Below are positions 33,529 to 44,053 of a stretch of DNA of 64,000 nucleotides, in pieces (within the stretch, counting starts at the first letter, position 1; each line of letters opens with the position of its first letter). The notes below the pieces were generated by a model. That model worked only from the letters and a program-made list of their open reading frames with translations. It searched no databases and was not told the DNA's origin. The stretch comes from Neobacillus niacini (GTDB lineage: Bacteria; Bacillota; Bacilli; Bacillales; Cytobacillaceae), in contig NZ_JAUSZN010000003.1 in assembly GCF_030817595.1 (NCBI RefSeq), positions 45,001-109,000 on the forward strand, given 5' to 3'. Position numbers and translations under genes: made by a program.

Positions 33529-34803
33529 TTAAGCAGCTATTGAAATTAAAGGTTGTACTTTGTCGGAACGATAAGATTCATTTTTTCTTGCCATTCCTAC
33601 TAGAATTCTTGCGAATTTATTTATTAGTTTCATGATGGACTTCATTTTCTTCATCTTTTTTACATTAACATTATTAGAATGCAATTCTTTAAAATCGGGG
33701 TTGTTCATGACAAGGCTCATTGTCGCTAGGTACAAAAAGCGTCGTAAACGGGACCTTCCTCGTTTTGAGAGGACAATTTGTCCTTTCCATTTACCTGAAC
33801 TTGCCTCTGCTAAATGTAACCCTGCATGTCGTAATAAAGAATTACCATGAGCAAAACCACTGAGATCTCCAGCTTCTCCTAAAATACCTGCAAGTGCAAT
33901 TTCGCTTATGCCTTTAATGGCAAGCAATTTTTTAGCGAAAGGTATTTTACTAAGAACTTCAGTGACTTCCTTTTCAACTCTTTCCAGTTGGGCTGTAGCT
34001 AGATCGAATTCTTCAAGTAATTGTTCCAAGTGTAATTTATAAGCATCAAGAGCTTGTGGTGTACCAACAGAATGGGTAGCTAATTCAATAAGTAGTTGTG
34101 CCTTTCTTAAACCAGCTTGTCGTTTCATTAAGGTTTTCCAGCCGTTCACGATATCCTGTGGTTTCATTGAACTAATTTCAAGTGGGGTAGGGAATAAGCG
34201 AAGTGTTGCGATTGCCCCTTTTCCTTTAACATCTTTGAAAACTTGCCGAAGTTCTGGGAAAACAATATCTACCCAACGGTTAATCTGATTTACAGCACTA
34301 ACAAGTCTTTTTACGGTCATGTCACGATTAGACATTAAGACTCGTAGTTTTTCAAAGATTTCTGAAGAAGGGCGAATAAACGAATAATAGCCATTCTTCA
34401 CCATATCAGCGATAACTAAGGCATCTTTTTTATCACTTTTAGATTGGGTATTATCACGATTTTCTTTATTTCTTTTTACAAGGTGGGGGTTTACTGTCAC
34501 TACTTCAATATTTCTTTCATAAAGCCATTTTGATAAGTTAACCCAGTAGTGTCCGGTTGGCTCCATACCAACGATCGTTGTATCTAAGCCCTTTAAAGCT
34601 TTCAACCGATTAATCCATTGTATTAATCTAGCAAAGCCATCTTCATTATTTTCGAACGTTAGAGGATCACCAATAACAATGCCACGGAAGTTTACGGCAC
34701 GAGCAACGTGAAACTGTTGGGCTATATCTATTCCGACAATAAGATGTTTGATCGAAATTCTTTCAATTAGTTGATTTTGTTTGTCTTGCATTTTAAACTT
34801 CAT
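33529..34803 (-). CDS. IS110-family transposase
   Basis: A 424-residue IS110-type recombinase. The RuvC-like DEDD domain shows D in GIDIAQQFHVA, E in GMEPTGHYW, and SDKKDALVIADM. The C-terminal Tnp domain has the SGFAHGNSLLRHAGL region with the catalytic serine. The frame is intact and of normal length, so the element may be active. It moves without classical inverted repeats, guided by a bridge RNA from its non-coding end. Element ends cannot be fixed from one copy. Confidence 0.92.
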   Translation of the reverse strand: MKFKMQDKQNQLIERISIKHLIVGIDIAQQFHVARAVNFRGIVIGDPLTFENNEDGFARLIQWINRLKALKGLDTTIVGMEPTGHYWVNLSKWLYERNIEVVTVNPHLVKRNKENRDNTQSKSDKKDALVIADMVKNGYYSFIRPSSEIFEKLRVLMSNRDMTVKRLVSAVNQINRWVDIVFPELRQVFKDVKGKGAIATLRLFPTPLEISSMKPQDIVNGWKTLMKRQAGLRKAQLLIELATHSVGTPQALDAYKLHLEQLLEEFDLATAQLERVEKEVTEVLSKIPFAKKLLAIKGISEIALAGILGEAGDLSGFAHGNSLLRHAGLHLAEASSGKWKGQIVLSKRGRSRLRRFLYLATMSLVMNNPDFKELHSNNVNVKKMKKMKSIMKLINKFARILVGMARKNESYRSDKVQPLISIAA

Positions 34804-35127
34804 AATAGAGCTTCCTCCTAAGAATGATTTTGTGTTGTGTGTGTATAATCATCTTACTGAGGGGCTCTATTTTTTTCAAACGCGAAAAATAGCTATCTAC
34901 AGGAATTCTAGCGGTGACAGGTTTGTTAAAGCAGGATATTCAATAAGGTGCCGGGAATGTTGCGTATAACAACTAAAGGGAAAATAGAACCATCTTAAAT
35001 AGACAGTTAACCTTTAATGCCCTAGAATAATTTGAAGTAATTGTGTACCCCAAGTATTTACGTAGCTCATTCAATAGGTCGGTTGATTTCTGTTTATTAA
35101 TAAGGACTTGGCAAGGTTATTAAAAAA
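34804..35127. other. Upstream flank of the IS110-type gene
   Basis: No gene seen. It contains the transposase ribosome site (AGGAGG complement near 34812) and presumably one end of the element. Confidence 0.45.
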
Positions 35128-35145
35128 TATCTCAATTTCGAGATA
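35128..35145. promoter_or_regulatory. MhqR-type operator before the pentose-phosphate operon
   Basis: TATCTC-N6-GAGATA is the same palindrome with the same spacing as at 46148-46165 (spx) and 46700-46717 (mhqR). It lies just upstream of the -35 of the next promoter. Confidence 0.65.
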
Positions 35146-35151
35146 CTTCAC

Positions 35152-35179
35152 TTGACGATAATTAGTGTTGCGATATATT
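35152..35179 (+). promoter_or_regulatory. Sigma-A promoter of the pentose-phosphate operon
   Basis: TTGACG (35152-35157), a 16-base spacer and TATATT (35174-35179). The shared element at 35180 begins immediately downstream, over the likely start of transcription. Confidence 0.65.
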
Positions 35180-35212
35180 ATGGTTACATAAAGTTACCTA
35201 GGTTATTAAATA
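35180..35212. promoter_or_regulatory. Element shared with the hxlR region
   Basis: 'atggttacataaagttacct' followed by GGTTATTAA recurs at 53643-53673 with one base inserted, upstream of an HxlR-family regulator gene. Its position over the transcription start suggests an operator. Confidence 0.5.
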
Positions 35213-35253
35213 TAACTTTTATAATTCACAAAAAAAGATAAGGAGTGAACACG

Positions 35254-35388
35254 ATGATCGTAGTAACTGTAAAACTTAATTTTAAAGGGAAGAACTATCA
35301 AACCAATGTCATTGCAAGAAAGGACACTCCTGAAACACAAATCTTGCAAATGGCATTGGAACAAGTTGCAAAACAATGGACAGATTAA
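35254..35388 (+). CDS. BA3454-family small stress protein
   Basis: A 44-residue protein, MIVVTVKLNFKGKNYQTNVI...PETQILQMALEQVAKQWTD, which matches the BA3454 stress-response family in length and pattern. The start follows AAGGAGTGA. It is the first gene after the operon promoter and 40 bases ahead of rpiA, so it is probably co-transcribed. Molecular function is unknown. Confidence 0.8.
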   Translation: MIVVTVKLNFKGKNYQTNVIARKDTPETQILQMALEQVAKQWTD

Positions 35389-35428
35389 TATCTAGTAATC
35401 CCAACTTTAGTTGAAGGGGGACAATGCC

Positions 35429-36097
35429 TTGAATGAAAAGAAAGAAGTTGGAGAAAAAGCTGTTGAGTATGTGAAAGACGGAATGGTAGTTGGACTAGGT
35501 ACAGGTTCTACTGTATTTTATACCATCACGAAGCTTGGTCAGTTAGTCCAGCAGGGACTTACTATTATAGGAGTTCCGACTTCTGAACAAACAAAAAAAT
35601 TAGCGATAGAACTTGGCATTCCACTTGTATCGCTCGATGAGGTTGAGCAAATTGATGTTGCAATTGATGGTGCAGATGAGGTAGATCCTAAGTTAAATCT
35701 TATTAAAGGAGGCGGCGGTGCTCTTTTAAGAGAGAAAATCATTGCTGCAGCAGCTAAAACTTTCATTGTCGTTGCCGACTCTGATAAAAATGTCGATACA
35801 CTAGGAACTTTTCCACTGCCGATAGAAGTCGTCCCATTTGGTTACGAAATGACAGTAAAACATATTAGGGAACTTGGGGCAAGTCCGAGGCTGCGGCAAA
35901 AGGATGGGACCCCTTATGTAACAGATAACGGTAACTATATTATAGACAGCAACTTTCAAGAAATTACGTACCCAAAAGAGTTAGAGAAGAACCTAAACCT
36001 TATACCAAGTGTAGTTGATAACGGATTATTTGTAGGAATGGCAGATCGTGTGATTACCATTCAAGATAAAAAGCTTGCAACAATCATCCGCAGCTAG
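35429..36097 (+). CDS. rpiA: Ribose-5-phosphate isomerase A
   Basis: Interconverts ribose 5-phosphate and ribulose 5-phosphate. The 222-residue protein has the phosphate-binding GLGTGSTVFY, DGADEVD and KGGGGALLREK, where the catalytic Asp, Glu and Lys reside. The TTG start is set by AAGGGGG eight bases upstream. First enzyme gene of the rpiA-zwf-tkt-gnd-tal operon, apparently under the MhqR-type operator upstream. Confidence 0.95.
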   Translation: MNEKKEVGEKAVEYVKDGMVVGLGTGSTVFYTITKLGQLVQQGLTIIGVPTSEQTKKLAIELGIPLVSLDEVEQIDVAIDGADEVDPKLNLIKGGGGALLREKIIAAAAKTFIVVADSDKNVDTLGTFPLPIEVVPFGYEMTVKHIRELGASPRLRQKDGTPYVTDNGNYIIDSNFQEITYPKELEKNLNLIPSVVDNGLFVGMADRVITIQDKKLATIIRS

Positions 36098-36137
36098 AAA
36101 ATGGGAGAAGTCATAAATTGAACTTGGGGGAAAAATA

Positions 36138-37631
36138 ATGGAATCAATGACCTTTGTCTTATTTGGAGCAACAGGGGATTTAGCAATGAGGAAGATTTTC
36201 CCAGCTCTTTATAACTTATATGTTGATCAAAAATTACCACAGTCCATATCTATTATCGGACTCGGAAGAGGGGAACTTTCACATGCTGATTTTCAAGAGC
36301 AAGTGAAAGACTCTATTTTAGACTTTTCACGCCGCCTAGAACATGAGGCAGCAAATATGGGAGAGTTTTTAGACTATTTTCGCTACAGTAGATTGGATGT
36401 CAACAGTAAAGAAGATTATCAACAACTGCTTCAATTAGTGAAGCAGCGGGAAGAAGAACTTAATTTAACGGAAAACCGAATGTTTTATCTTTCTGTGGCA
36501 CCAGAATTTTTTGACACGATTGCCCTAAATATAAAAAATAGCGGCCTAGGTCAGACAGTTGGCTGGAAACGATTAATCATTGAAAAGCCTTTCGGTCATG
36601 ACCTCCAATCTGCACGTGAACTCAATCAAAAACTAAGCCGTGCTTTTGAAGAAGAGGAAATTTATCGAATCGACCATTACCTAGGCAAACCAATGGTTCA
36701 GAACCTGGAAGCCTTGGCTTTCGCCAACCCCATTCTGCAGGCGGTTTGGAATAAAGACCATATTGCAAATGTCCAAATTACTGCTAGTGAAACTGTTGGG
36801 GTTGAGAAGCGAGCGGGTTATTACGACCAAGCAGGAGCAATCCGTGATATGGTTCAAAACCACATGCTGCAAATTTTGATGATGACTGCCATGGATAAGC
36901 CTGAAAAAATTAACGCAGCGGGAATAAGACATGAGAAGCGGAAGGTCATTAAGTCTCTACGTCCTTTAAAAGAAGAAGATGTCTCATACGATATTGTCCG
37001 CGGCCAATACAGTTCAGGCGAGATAAATGATCAAAAAGTTCCAAGTTATATAGAAGAGCCTGGAGTTAATCCTTCTTCTACAACTGATACATTTGTTGCT
37101 GCCCGTTTGTGGGTGGATCATCCATCATGGACTGGAGTTCCTTTTTACATTCGTACAGGAAAAAGAATGAAGGAAAAATTAACGCGAATTGTGATCGAAT
37201 TTAAAAATAGCGAAGATAAAAATAATCAAATTGAACCTAATCTATTAATGATTGAAATCAATCCGAATGAAAATATCTCCTTACAATTAAACAGCAAAAA
37301 CCCATTGGATAATAGAAAGGTTACTCCAATCAGAATTAATTTTTCTAATGAACAGATAGGATTAGGTGTACCAGAAGCGTATGAACGACTAATCTATGAT
37401 GCAGTTAACGGGGATTCCACCTTCTTTGCACATTGGAAAGAAGTTGAATTGTCATGGGAATGGGTGCAGCCGATTCTTCATGCATTTGAGAACAATTTAG
37501 TACCGCTCCATCATTATCAGTCAGGTTCATATGGTCCTGCAGCTTCTGATTCCTTGCTGGAGGAAAACGGCTTTAAATGGTGGCTTGATGAAACGCTTCA
37601 AGAAACAAAGGATACTTTACTAAACATCTAA
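36138..37631 (+). CDS. zwf: Glucose-6-phosphate 1-dehydrogenase
   Basis: Oxidises glucose 6-phosphate to 6-phosphogluconolactone and makes NADPH. The 497-residue protein has the nucleotide-binding [12 protein letters not shown] at the N-terminus and the active-site RIDHYLGK near residue 180. Length is normal. The start follows TTGGGGGAA. As the main NADPH source, its linkage to quinone-detoxification operators is meaningful. Confidence 0.96.
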   Translation: MESMTFVLFGATGDLAMRKIFPALYNLYVDQKLPQSISIIGLGRGELSHADFQEQVKDSILDFSRRLEHEAANMGEFLDYFRYSRLDVNSKEDYQQLLQLVKQREEELNLTENRMFYLSVAPEFFDTIALNIKNSGLGQTVGWKRLIIEKPFGHDLQSARELNQKLSRAFEEEEIYRIDHYLGKPMVQNLEALAFANPILQAVWNKDHIANVQITASETVGVEKRAGYYDQAGAIRDMVQNHMLQILMMTAMDKPEKINAAGIRHEKRKVIKSLRPLKEEDVSYDIVRGQYSSGEINDQKVPSYIEEPGVNPSSTTDTFVAARLWVDHPSWTGVPFYIRTGKRMKEKLTRIVIEFKNSEDKNNQIEPNLLMIEINPNENISLQLNSKNPLDNRKVTPIRINFSNEQIGLGVPEAYERLIYDAVNGDSTFFAHWKEVELSWEWVQPILHAFENNLVPLHHYQSGSYGPAASDSLLEENGFKWWLDETLQETKDTLLNI

Positions 37632-37653
37632 GATAATCTGGAGGAAATTAACG

Positions 37654-39651
37654 ATGTCTCAAAATATTGATCAGTTAGCAGTAACTACGATTCGAACACT
37701 ATCTATTGATGCAATTAATACAGCAAATTCAGGACATCCTGGTCTACCAATGGGAGCAGCACCCATGACGTATGCATTATGGGCAAAACATCTTCATCAC
37801 AACCCTGAAAACCCAAAATGGTTTAACCGTGACCGATTTGTTTTATCGGCAGGTCATGGATCCAGTTTGCTGTATAGCATGCTTCATTTAGCTGGTTATG
37901 ATGTCACGATTGATGATTTGAAAAACTTCCGAAAATTAAATAGCAGAACGCCTGGGCATCCTGAATTCGGTCATACTGCTGGAGTAGAAGCAACCACAGG
38001 TCCATTAGGCCAAGGGTTTGCGAATGCTGTTGGAATGGCGATGGCAGAAGCACATTTAGCAGCAAAGTTTAATAAAGAAGGACACCGGGTTATTGATCAC
38101 TATACCTATGCGTTAGTTGGAGATGGTGACTTAATGGAAGGTGTTTCTTATGAAGCGATGTCAATGGCAGGACATATGAAACTTGGGAAGCTGGTAGTTC
38201 TTTATGATTCAAATGATATCTCATTGGATGGCGAATTAAATGCTTCATTCTCTGAAAATATTGAGAAAAGGGCGGAATCAGCAAATTGGCACTATTTGAG
38301 AGTGGAAGATGGAAATGACCTTGAAGCTATTTCTAACGCTATCGAAGCAGCCAAACAAAAAACAGACCAGCCAAGTTTAATTGAAATCAGAACGATTATT
38401 GGATATGGCAGTCCAAAGGTAGCAGGGACCAATAAAGCACATGGTGCACCACTGGGAGCAGAAGAAGGAAAAGCGACAAAACAAGCATATAACTGGCTTT
38501 ATGAAGAAGATTTCTACGTTCCAGAGGAAGTAAAAGCACACTTTGCACAATTAAAGAATAAAGGGATCGATGCTGAACAAAACTGGATGAGCTTATACGA
38601 ATCATATAAGCAAGCATATCCAGAATTAGCTGACCGATTAACAAATGCTATAGATGGAAAAGTACTGATTGATACAAACGATATATTGACCTTTGATACA
38701 GGTAAAGCCGTTTCAACACGCGTTGCCAGCGGAGAAGCTATCAACCATTATGTAAAATCTGTTCCAACTATCTTTGGCGGGAGTGCAGACTTGTCCCATT
38801 CTACTATGACGGAAATTAAAGGTGAACAAATGTATGCAGTTGAATCATACGGAGCACGTAATGTTTACTTCGGGGTCCGTGAACATGCAATGGGAGCAGC
38901 ATCCAATGGTATGGCGTATCACGGCGGTGTGAAACCTTTTGTAAGTACCTTCTTTGTATTTAATGATTATCTTCGTCCGTCTATCCGTCTAGCGGCATTA
39001 TCGAAGCTTCCAGTCATCTATGTATTTACACACGATTCCATCGCAGTTGGTGAGGATGGTCCTACTCATGAACCGGTTGAACATCTTGCAGCACTTCGTT
39101 CTATACCAGGTTTAACGGTGATAAGACCAACGGATGCAAATGAGACTGCCAATGCTTGGGCATATGCTCTTCAGCAGACAGAAGGTCCGGTTGCGTTGAT
39201 CTTAAGCCGCCAAAACTTACCGGTCTTTAATGAGACAAAAGCTAATTTGGAGAACCTTTCAAGGGGAGCGTATGTAATTGAAGAAACAAATGCAACACCG
39301 GATGTGATTTTAATTGCGACAGGTTCAGAAGTATCATTGGCAGTAAACGCAAAAACAGAACTTGAGAAGGAAAAAATATCTGTACGTGTTGTTGCAATGC
39401 CAAGCTGGGAATTGTTTAGTCAGCAACCAACGGAATATAAAGAAGAGGTGCTCCCTTCTTCAAATTCAAAACGAGTTGCCATAGAAATGGGAATTTCACT
39501 TGGATGGGAGAGATTCGTGGGATTTGAAGGGGAAATTCTTTCCATAGAGACTTTTGGTGCCTCTGGTGAAGGAACAGCAGTTATGAAGCAGTTTGGATTT
39601 ACCACTGACAATGTAGTACGGATAGCAAAAAGTGTCTTACAACATTCTTAG
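37654..39651 (+). CDS. tkt: Transketolase
   Basis: Thiamine-diphosphate enzyme that moves two-carbon units between sugar phosphates. The 665-residue product has the full three-domain layout: [12 protein letters not shown], the ThDP motif [16 protein letters not shown] with the catalytic Glu, and [15 protein letters not shown]. The ribosome site is CTGGAGG. It follows zwf by 22 bases. Confidence 0.96.
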   Translation: MSQNIDQLAVTTIRTLSIDAINTANSGHPGLPMGAAPMTYALWAKHLHHNPENPKWFNRDRFVLSAGHGSSLLYSMLHLAGYDVTIDDLKNFRKLNSRTPGHPEFGHTAGVEATTGPLGQGFANAVGMAMAEAHLAAKFNKEGHRVIDHYTYALVGDGDLMEGVSYEAMSMAGHMKLGKLVVLYDSNDISLDGELNASFSENIEKRAESANWHYLRVEDGNDLEAISNAIEAAKQKTDQPSLIEIRTIIGYGSPKVAGTNKAHGAPLGAEEGKATKQAYNWLYEEDFYVPEEVKAHFAQLKNKGIDAEQNWMSLYESYKQAYPELADRLTNAIDGKVLIDTNDILTFDTGKAVSTRVASGEAINHYVKSVPTIFGGSADLSHSTMTEIKGEQMYAVESYGARNVYFGVREHAMGAASNGMAYHGGVKPFVSTFFVFNDYLRPSIRLAALSKLPVIYVFTHDSIAVGEDGPTHEPVEHLAALRSIPGLTVIRPTDANETANAWAYALQQTEGPVALILSRQNLPVFNETKANLENLSRGAYVIEETNATPDVILIATGSEVSLAVNAKTELEKEKISVRVVAMPSWELFSQQPTEYKEEVLPSSNSKRVAIEMGISLGWERFVGFEGEILSIETFGASGEGTAVMKQFGFTTDNVVRIAKSVLQHS

Positions 39652-39706
39652 TTAGATGATTAATGAAACAGAAAAAAATTATTATACACCATTGGAGGAG
39701 AACATA

Positions 39707-40600
39707 ATGAAAGTCGGACTTATTGGTTTAGGAAAAATGGGATTGAACTTAGGGCAAAATTTAATGGAACACCAGCACGAAGTGGTAGCATTTGATGTTA
39801 ATCCAAGTGCAGTAGAAAATATGAAGGAATATGGAGCTACAGGTGTATCAAGTTATAAAGAACTCATCCAATCCTTAGATCATCCAAGAATTGTCTGGAT
39901 CATGGTCCCGCATGCAGTGGTAGATTCTGTTATTGGTGAGATCTTACCCTATTTGGAAAAGGGTGATATTATCGTTGAAGCAGGTAATTCACACTATAAG
40001 GAATCGATTCAACGCTACAATGAATTAAAGGAAATCGGCGTAAGATTTATGGATGCAGGTACTTCAGGCGGTATGGAAGGTGCTCGAAATGGCGCTTGTT
40101 ATATGATCGGCGGTGATCCAGAAGCATGGAAAGTAGTACAACCTCTTTTCAGAGATACAGCTGTTGAAAATGGCTTCTTATATGCTGGTAAAGCAGGCAG
40201 CGGACATTTCTTAAAGATGGTTCATAATGGAATAGAGTATGCAATGATGGCTGCAATTGGGGAAGGTTTTGAAGTACTGGAAAAAAGTGAATTTGATTTT
40301 GATTATGAAAAGGTAGCAAGAGTTTGGAATAATGGTTCTGTTATTCGTTCATGGTTAATGGAGCTAACAGAAAATGCATTTTCAAAAGATGCTAAATTGG
40401 ATGAAATTAAAGGGATTATGCACTCCTCAGGTGAAGGAAAATGGACAGTAGAAGCAGCGTTAGATCTTCAGACTGCTACGCCAGTTATTGCTATGTCTTT
40501 ATTGATGCGTTACCGTTCCTTAGAAAACGATACTTTTACAGGAAAAGTTGTTGCGGCGTTAAGAAATGAATTTGGCGGACATGCTGTTGTAAAGAATTAA
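39707..40600 (+). CDS. 6-phosphogluconate dehydrogenase, short (YqeC/GntZ) type
   Basis: A 297-residue decarboxylating 6-phosphogluconate dehydrogenase: GLIGLGKMGLNL cofactor loop, GTSGGMEGARNGACYMIGG substrate motif and KMVHNGIEYAMM with the catalytic Lys and Asn. It lacks the ~170-residue C-terminal extension of the long GndA type. The short type is often NAD-preferring. The first residues MKVGLIGLGKMG are fixed by GGAGGAG seven bases upstream, and an in-frame extension of 17 codons is rejected. It turns 6-phosphogluconate into ribulose 5-phosphate. Confidence 0.92.
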   Translation: MKVGLIGLGKMGLNLGQNLMEHQHEVVAFDVNPSAVENMKEYGATGVSSYKELIQSLDHPRIVWIMVPHAVVDSVIGEILPYLEKGDIIVEAGNSHYKESIQRYNELKEIGVRFMDAGTSGGMEGARNGACYMIGGDPEAWKVVQPLFRDTAVENGFLYAGKAGSGHFLKMVHNGIEYAMMAAIGEGFEVLEKSEFDFDYEKVARVWNNGSVIRSWLMELTENAFSKDAKLDEIKGIMHSSGEGKWTVEAALDLQTATPVIAMSLLMRYRSLENDTFTGKVVAALRNEFGGHAVVKN

Positions 40601-40633
40601 AAAAAACTATATTAAAATTGGAGGAAATATTTC

Positions 40634-41293
40634 ATGAAATTTTTTATCGATACTGCAAACCTAGAGGAAATCAAAAAGGCCTATAAAATTGGCGTGTTAT
40701 CTGGTGTTACAACTAATCCTTCCCTAGTAGCTAAAGAAGGCGTTAAATTCGAAGATCGTATTGCAGAAATCTTAAATGCTGTTCCAGAAGTGGAGTCAGT
40801 GTCAGCCGAGGTAACACCGAATGCTTTGACTGCTGAACAAATGATTGCGGAAGCAAACGAACTGATTAAAATTAATGGCGGGGATAAAAATATTACCATC
40901 AAACTTCCAATGACCCTTGATGGACTTGAGGCTTGCCGCTATTTAACAAAAAAAGGTGTTAAGACTAACGTTACTCTAATATTTAGTGTGAACCAGGCAT
41001 TATTGGCAGCTCGTGCAGGGGCAACTTATGTATCACCATTCTTAGGACGTTTAGATGATATTAATGAAGATGGTGTAGAACTAGTCGCAAAAATTGCAGA
41101 AATGTTCCGTGTTCAAAAACTTGATTCACAAATCATTGCAGCATCTGTACGTCATCCAGATCACGTAACCCGCGTAGCGTTGGCTGGAGCACATATTGCT
41201 ACCATTCCGTTTAAGGTAATTGAGCAATTATCAAAACATCCGTTAACAGACCAAGGACTTGAAAAATTTGCTGCGGACTGGAAAACTGTTTAA
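40634..41293 (+). CDS. tal: Transaldolase (TalC/MipB type)
   Basis: A 219-residue short transaldolase: [26 protein letters not shown], the Schiff-base lysine in NITIKLPMT, and [10 protein letters not shown]. It exchanges three-carbon units between sedoheptulose 7-phosphate and glyceraldehyde 3-phosphate. The fructose-6-phosphate aldolases are close relatives, but operon context favours transaldolase. Last gene of the operon. An inverted repeat GGCGTTA...TAACGCC (41313-41356) follows without a T-run. Confidence 0.93.
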   Translation: MKFFIDTANLEEIKKAYKIGVLSGVTTNPSLVAKEGVKFEDRIAEILNAVPEVESVSAEVTPNALTAEQMIAEANELIKINGGDKNITIKLPMTLDGLEACRYLTKKGVKTNVTLIFSVNQALLAARAGATYVSPFLGRLDDINEDGVELVAKIAEMFRVQKLDSQIIAASVRHPDHVTRVALAGAHIATIPFKVIEQLSKHPLTDQGLEKFAADWKTV

Positions 41294-41560
41294 AAGTTAC
41301 TGAAAAATGAGAGGCGTTATCTCCTATCTTGGCTAGGTTAGGTTAGGACTAACGCCCTTACACATTAATTAATTGAAAGCCTTTGTTAAATTTCATTCTT
41401 AAAGGTCGATAAAGAAAAACGGGAAGGTTTTTGGGGATTAGTCCTTCATAAGTATGATGAAAGACAATCAGGATATCCCACATTAAGATTAGTCCTTAAT
41501 AAGGATATACGTAAGAAAAAATTACTGAAGCCTGAAGGAAAGAAAGAGGGAGAAACAACA

Positions 41561-42898
41561 ATGACTATTACCTTTGATTATTCGAATGCATTATCATTCA
41601 TGCAGCAGCATGAAGTGGGTTATTTAAGTGAATTTGTGAAAACAGCACATAACATGCTCCACGAGAAAAAAGGACCAGGCTCTGATTATCTTGGATGGGT
41701 AGATCTGCCGTATAACTATGATAAAGAAGAATTTGCAAGAATCAAAGCTGCTTCTGAAAGAATCCGCAGTAATTCCGATGCGTTGATCGTAATCGGTATC
41801 GGTGGCTCTTATCTTGGTGCGAGAGCTGCGATAGAGTCACTATCTCATACATTTCATAACCAAATGGATGATAAAACAGAGATTTATTTTGCTGGACAAA
41901 ATATCAGTGCTACATATCTAACCCATTTATTTGATGTGATTAAGGACAAAGATATTTCGGTCAATGTCATCTCAAAATCAGGAACAACAACAGAGCCTGC
42001 TATTGCGTTCCGTATTTTCCGAGATTATATGGAAAAAAAGTATGGTAAAGAAGAAGCGAAAAAACGTATTTATGCGACAACAGATCGTGCTAAAGGAGCA
42101 TTAAAAACACTTGCAGATGAAGAAGGATATGAAACTTTTGTCATTCCTGATGATGTCGGCGGCAGATACTCGGTATTAACAGCAGTAGGTTTATTACCAA
42201 TTGCGACAGCCGGGCTAGATATTGATAAAATGATGGCAGGTGCCGCCGCTGCTGCGGATAAGTATAATAACCCGAACTTGGCAGAAAACCAAAGTTATCA
42301 ATACGCGGCAGTCAGAAATGCCCTTTATCGTAAAGGAAAATCAATTGAACTACTGGTAAACTTTGAACCTTCCCTTCATTATGTATCAGAATGGTGGAAA
42401 CAGTTATTTGGTGAAAGTGAAGGAAAGGACCAAAAGGGTCTGTATCCTGCTTCTGTCGATTTCACCACAGATCTTCATTCAATGGGACAATATGTCCAGG
42501 AAGGTCGCCGTGACATTATCGAGACAGTTGTAACTGTAAAAATACCTAAAATAGACATCACTCTGGATGAAGAGGATGCCGACCTGGATGGTTTAAATTA
42601 TCTAGCTGGAAAGACCATGGACTATGTCAATAAGAATGCTGCACAAGGTACAGTTTTAGCTCATGTGGATGGTGGAGTTCCAAACCTAACTGTCGAATTG
42701 GATCAATTAAATGAGTATACTTTCGGAGAAATGGTGTATTTCTTTGAGAAAGCGTGTGGAATCAGCGGATTACTAATGGGAGTTAATCCTTTTGACCAGC
42801 CAGGTGTAGAGGCATACAAGAAAAACATGTTTGCCCTCCTAGGAAAACCAGGATATGAAGCGGAAAGAGAAGAATTACAAAAACGCATATCTAAATAA
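41561..42898 (+). CDS. pgi: Glucose-6-phosphate isomerase
   Basis: Interconverts glucose 6-phosphate and fructose 6-phosphate, closing the pentose-phosphate cycle encoded upstream. The 445-residue protein has [24 protein letters not shown] and the C-terminal [11 protein letters not shown]. The gap of about 270 bases after tal suggests its own promoter. That gap carries two similar blocks 'gattagtcctt' at about 41438 and 41485. Ribosome site AGAGGGAGAA. Confidence 0.96.
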   Translation: MTITFDYSNALSFMQQHEVGYLSEFVKTAHNMLHEKKGPGSDYLGWVDLPYNYDKEEFARIKAASERIRSNSDALIVIGIGGSYLGARAAIESLSHTFHNQMDDKTEIYFAGQNISATYLTHLFDVIKDKDISVNVISKSGTTTEPAIAFRIFRDYMEKKYGKEEAKKRIYATTDRAKGALKTLADEEGYETFVIPDDVGGRYSVLTAVGLLPIATAGLDIDKMMAGAAAAADKYNNPNLAENQSYQYAAVRNALYRKGKSIELLVNFEPSLHYVSEWWKQLFGESEGKDQKGLYPASVDFTTDLHSMGQYVQEGRRDIIETVVTVKIPKIDITLDEEDADLDGLNYLAGKTMDYVNKNAAQGTVLAHVDGGVPNLTVELDQLNEYTFGEMVYFFEKACGISGLLMGVNPFDQPGVEAYKKNMFALLGKPGYEAEREELQKRISK

Positions 42899-42976
42899 TA
42901 GTAAATAAAAGCACTCTTGTCTTAGATTAACAAGATTCTGTTTACTAGCACAAAACATTAAATAACGCGTTAAAAA

Positions 42977-43013
42977 GCAGTCCTATTCACATACGAATTG
43001 GACTGCCTTTTTT
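42977..43013 (+). terminator. Terminator after pgi
   Basis: GCAGTCC and GGACTGC enclose a 16-base loop with partial further pairing (ATTC/GAAT), followed by CTTTTTTG. Confidence 0.85.
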
Positions 43014-43260
43014 GTTTCTATGATAGGCTTTTACCAATAACTTAACTTAATATAAGCGTAGGAATGCAGCTATTTTTATTTATATTTATTTTTATAAATT
43101 TTTCTGCAAGTCTACTCGTTATAATAGATGAAGAAGAAAAAGCGAGACGTATGCATGATCGTTTTAGCAGGAGGTCTTATTAAGGAAGACAGAAATCTTC
43201 AAAAAAAGAACCCTGATAACAAAAAGATGTTATCTAGGGTTCTTTTTTTGAGTGCAGCAG
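43014..43260 (+). other. Spacer with possible short transcript and terminator
   Basis: 'gttataatagatg' near 43117 resembles a -10 with flanks. About 80 bases later AGAACCCTGATAAC...GTTATCTAGGGTTCT (about 43207-43242) plus seven T residues is a good terminator. The segment between them includes an AGGAGG and no convincing protein. A small RNA or leader is possible. Confidence 0.45.
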
Positions 43261-43334
43261 CTATACCTTTCTATCTAATTTAAATAAATAAAGAGAAAAG
43301 CCAATAACTAAGGGTCGTTCTCCTTCTAAAAAAA

Positions 43335-43829
43335 CTAAGCTATTTTTTCCTTTCGAATCATGAATTTAACATCTTCCTCACTTACATTTAATATTCTTTC
43401 CAGCACAGCCAGTTTAGCCTTTACTTCCTTGACTTCAAATCCATTAACGATATTTATTTTCTTTAGGTTACTAATCATCTCAGATACCACTTGTTTAAAA
43501 GTTTGAGAATTAACTAAAAGATATTGAATTAATTCGATTGCCGCTTCTTTTTCTTGTTTATCTTTGACTGCAAAGATACTTTGGAGATCAGGCTCTAATA
43601 CGAAAAGAGATTGTAAATCTTCTGAAATTCTTATAGTAACGTAACTTTTTTTATTTCCGTAATACTCATTATCCCTAATTCGAATTAGATCAAGTCCAAT
43701 CATAAATTCATAAAAAGGAGTGTTCTTTATAAGTGTACGAAACTCGTTCAATTCAATATTTGATTTTTCTTCTATAAATATTTCTTTTTCAGATCTAGTT
43801 TGAATTACTTTTGATTCTAACATATTCAT
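43335..43829 (-). CDS. Hypothetical protein with a broken paralogue downstream
   Basis: A 164-residue soluble protein, mostly helical, with a conserved-looking core PFYEFMIGLDLIRIRDNEYYGNKKSYVTIRIS (about residues 37-70). I do not recognise the family. A decayed relative sits at 52501-52877 and shares this core and the C-terminal half, which supports it being a real gene. Ribosome site GAGGT, nine bases from the ATG. It is expressed divergently from cdaS. Confidence 0.7.
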   Translation of the reverse strand: MNMLESKVIQTRSEKEIFIEEKSNIELNEFRTLIKNTPFYEFMIGLDLIRIRDNEYYGNKKSYVTIRISEDLQSLFVLEPDLQSIFAVKDKQEKEAAIELIQYLLVNSQTFKQVVSEMISNLKKINIVNGFEVKEVKAKLAVLERILNVSEEDVKFMIRKEKIA

Positions 43830-44053
43830 TTTCCATACCTCGCTTCTTAAATTAAAAATATAAAAAGTAACATGTATACTTTTAGTAACCTATATAAATT
43901 ATAGTAAATATAGACGCATAAATCAATGAAAGTAGCCTGCAAGTTTTTGAGGAAAGTCATATCTATAATTTCTAAACTCAAGACTAATACTATTTCTAAA
44001 GTGCAAATATAGGTATAAGTATTTAGCCGAAGAATAGTTGGAGGAATATCCAC

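Noticed and set aside
34781..34969. 62-codon frame beside the IS110-type gene
   Set aside because: Overlaps the transposase start on the other strand and lacks a ribosome site; part of the element's non-coding end.
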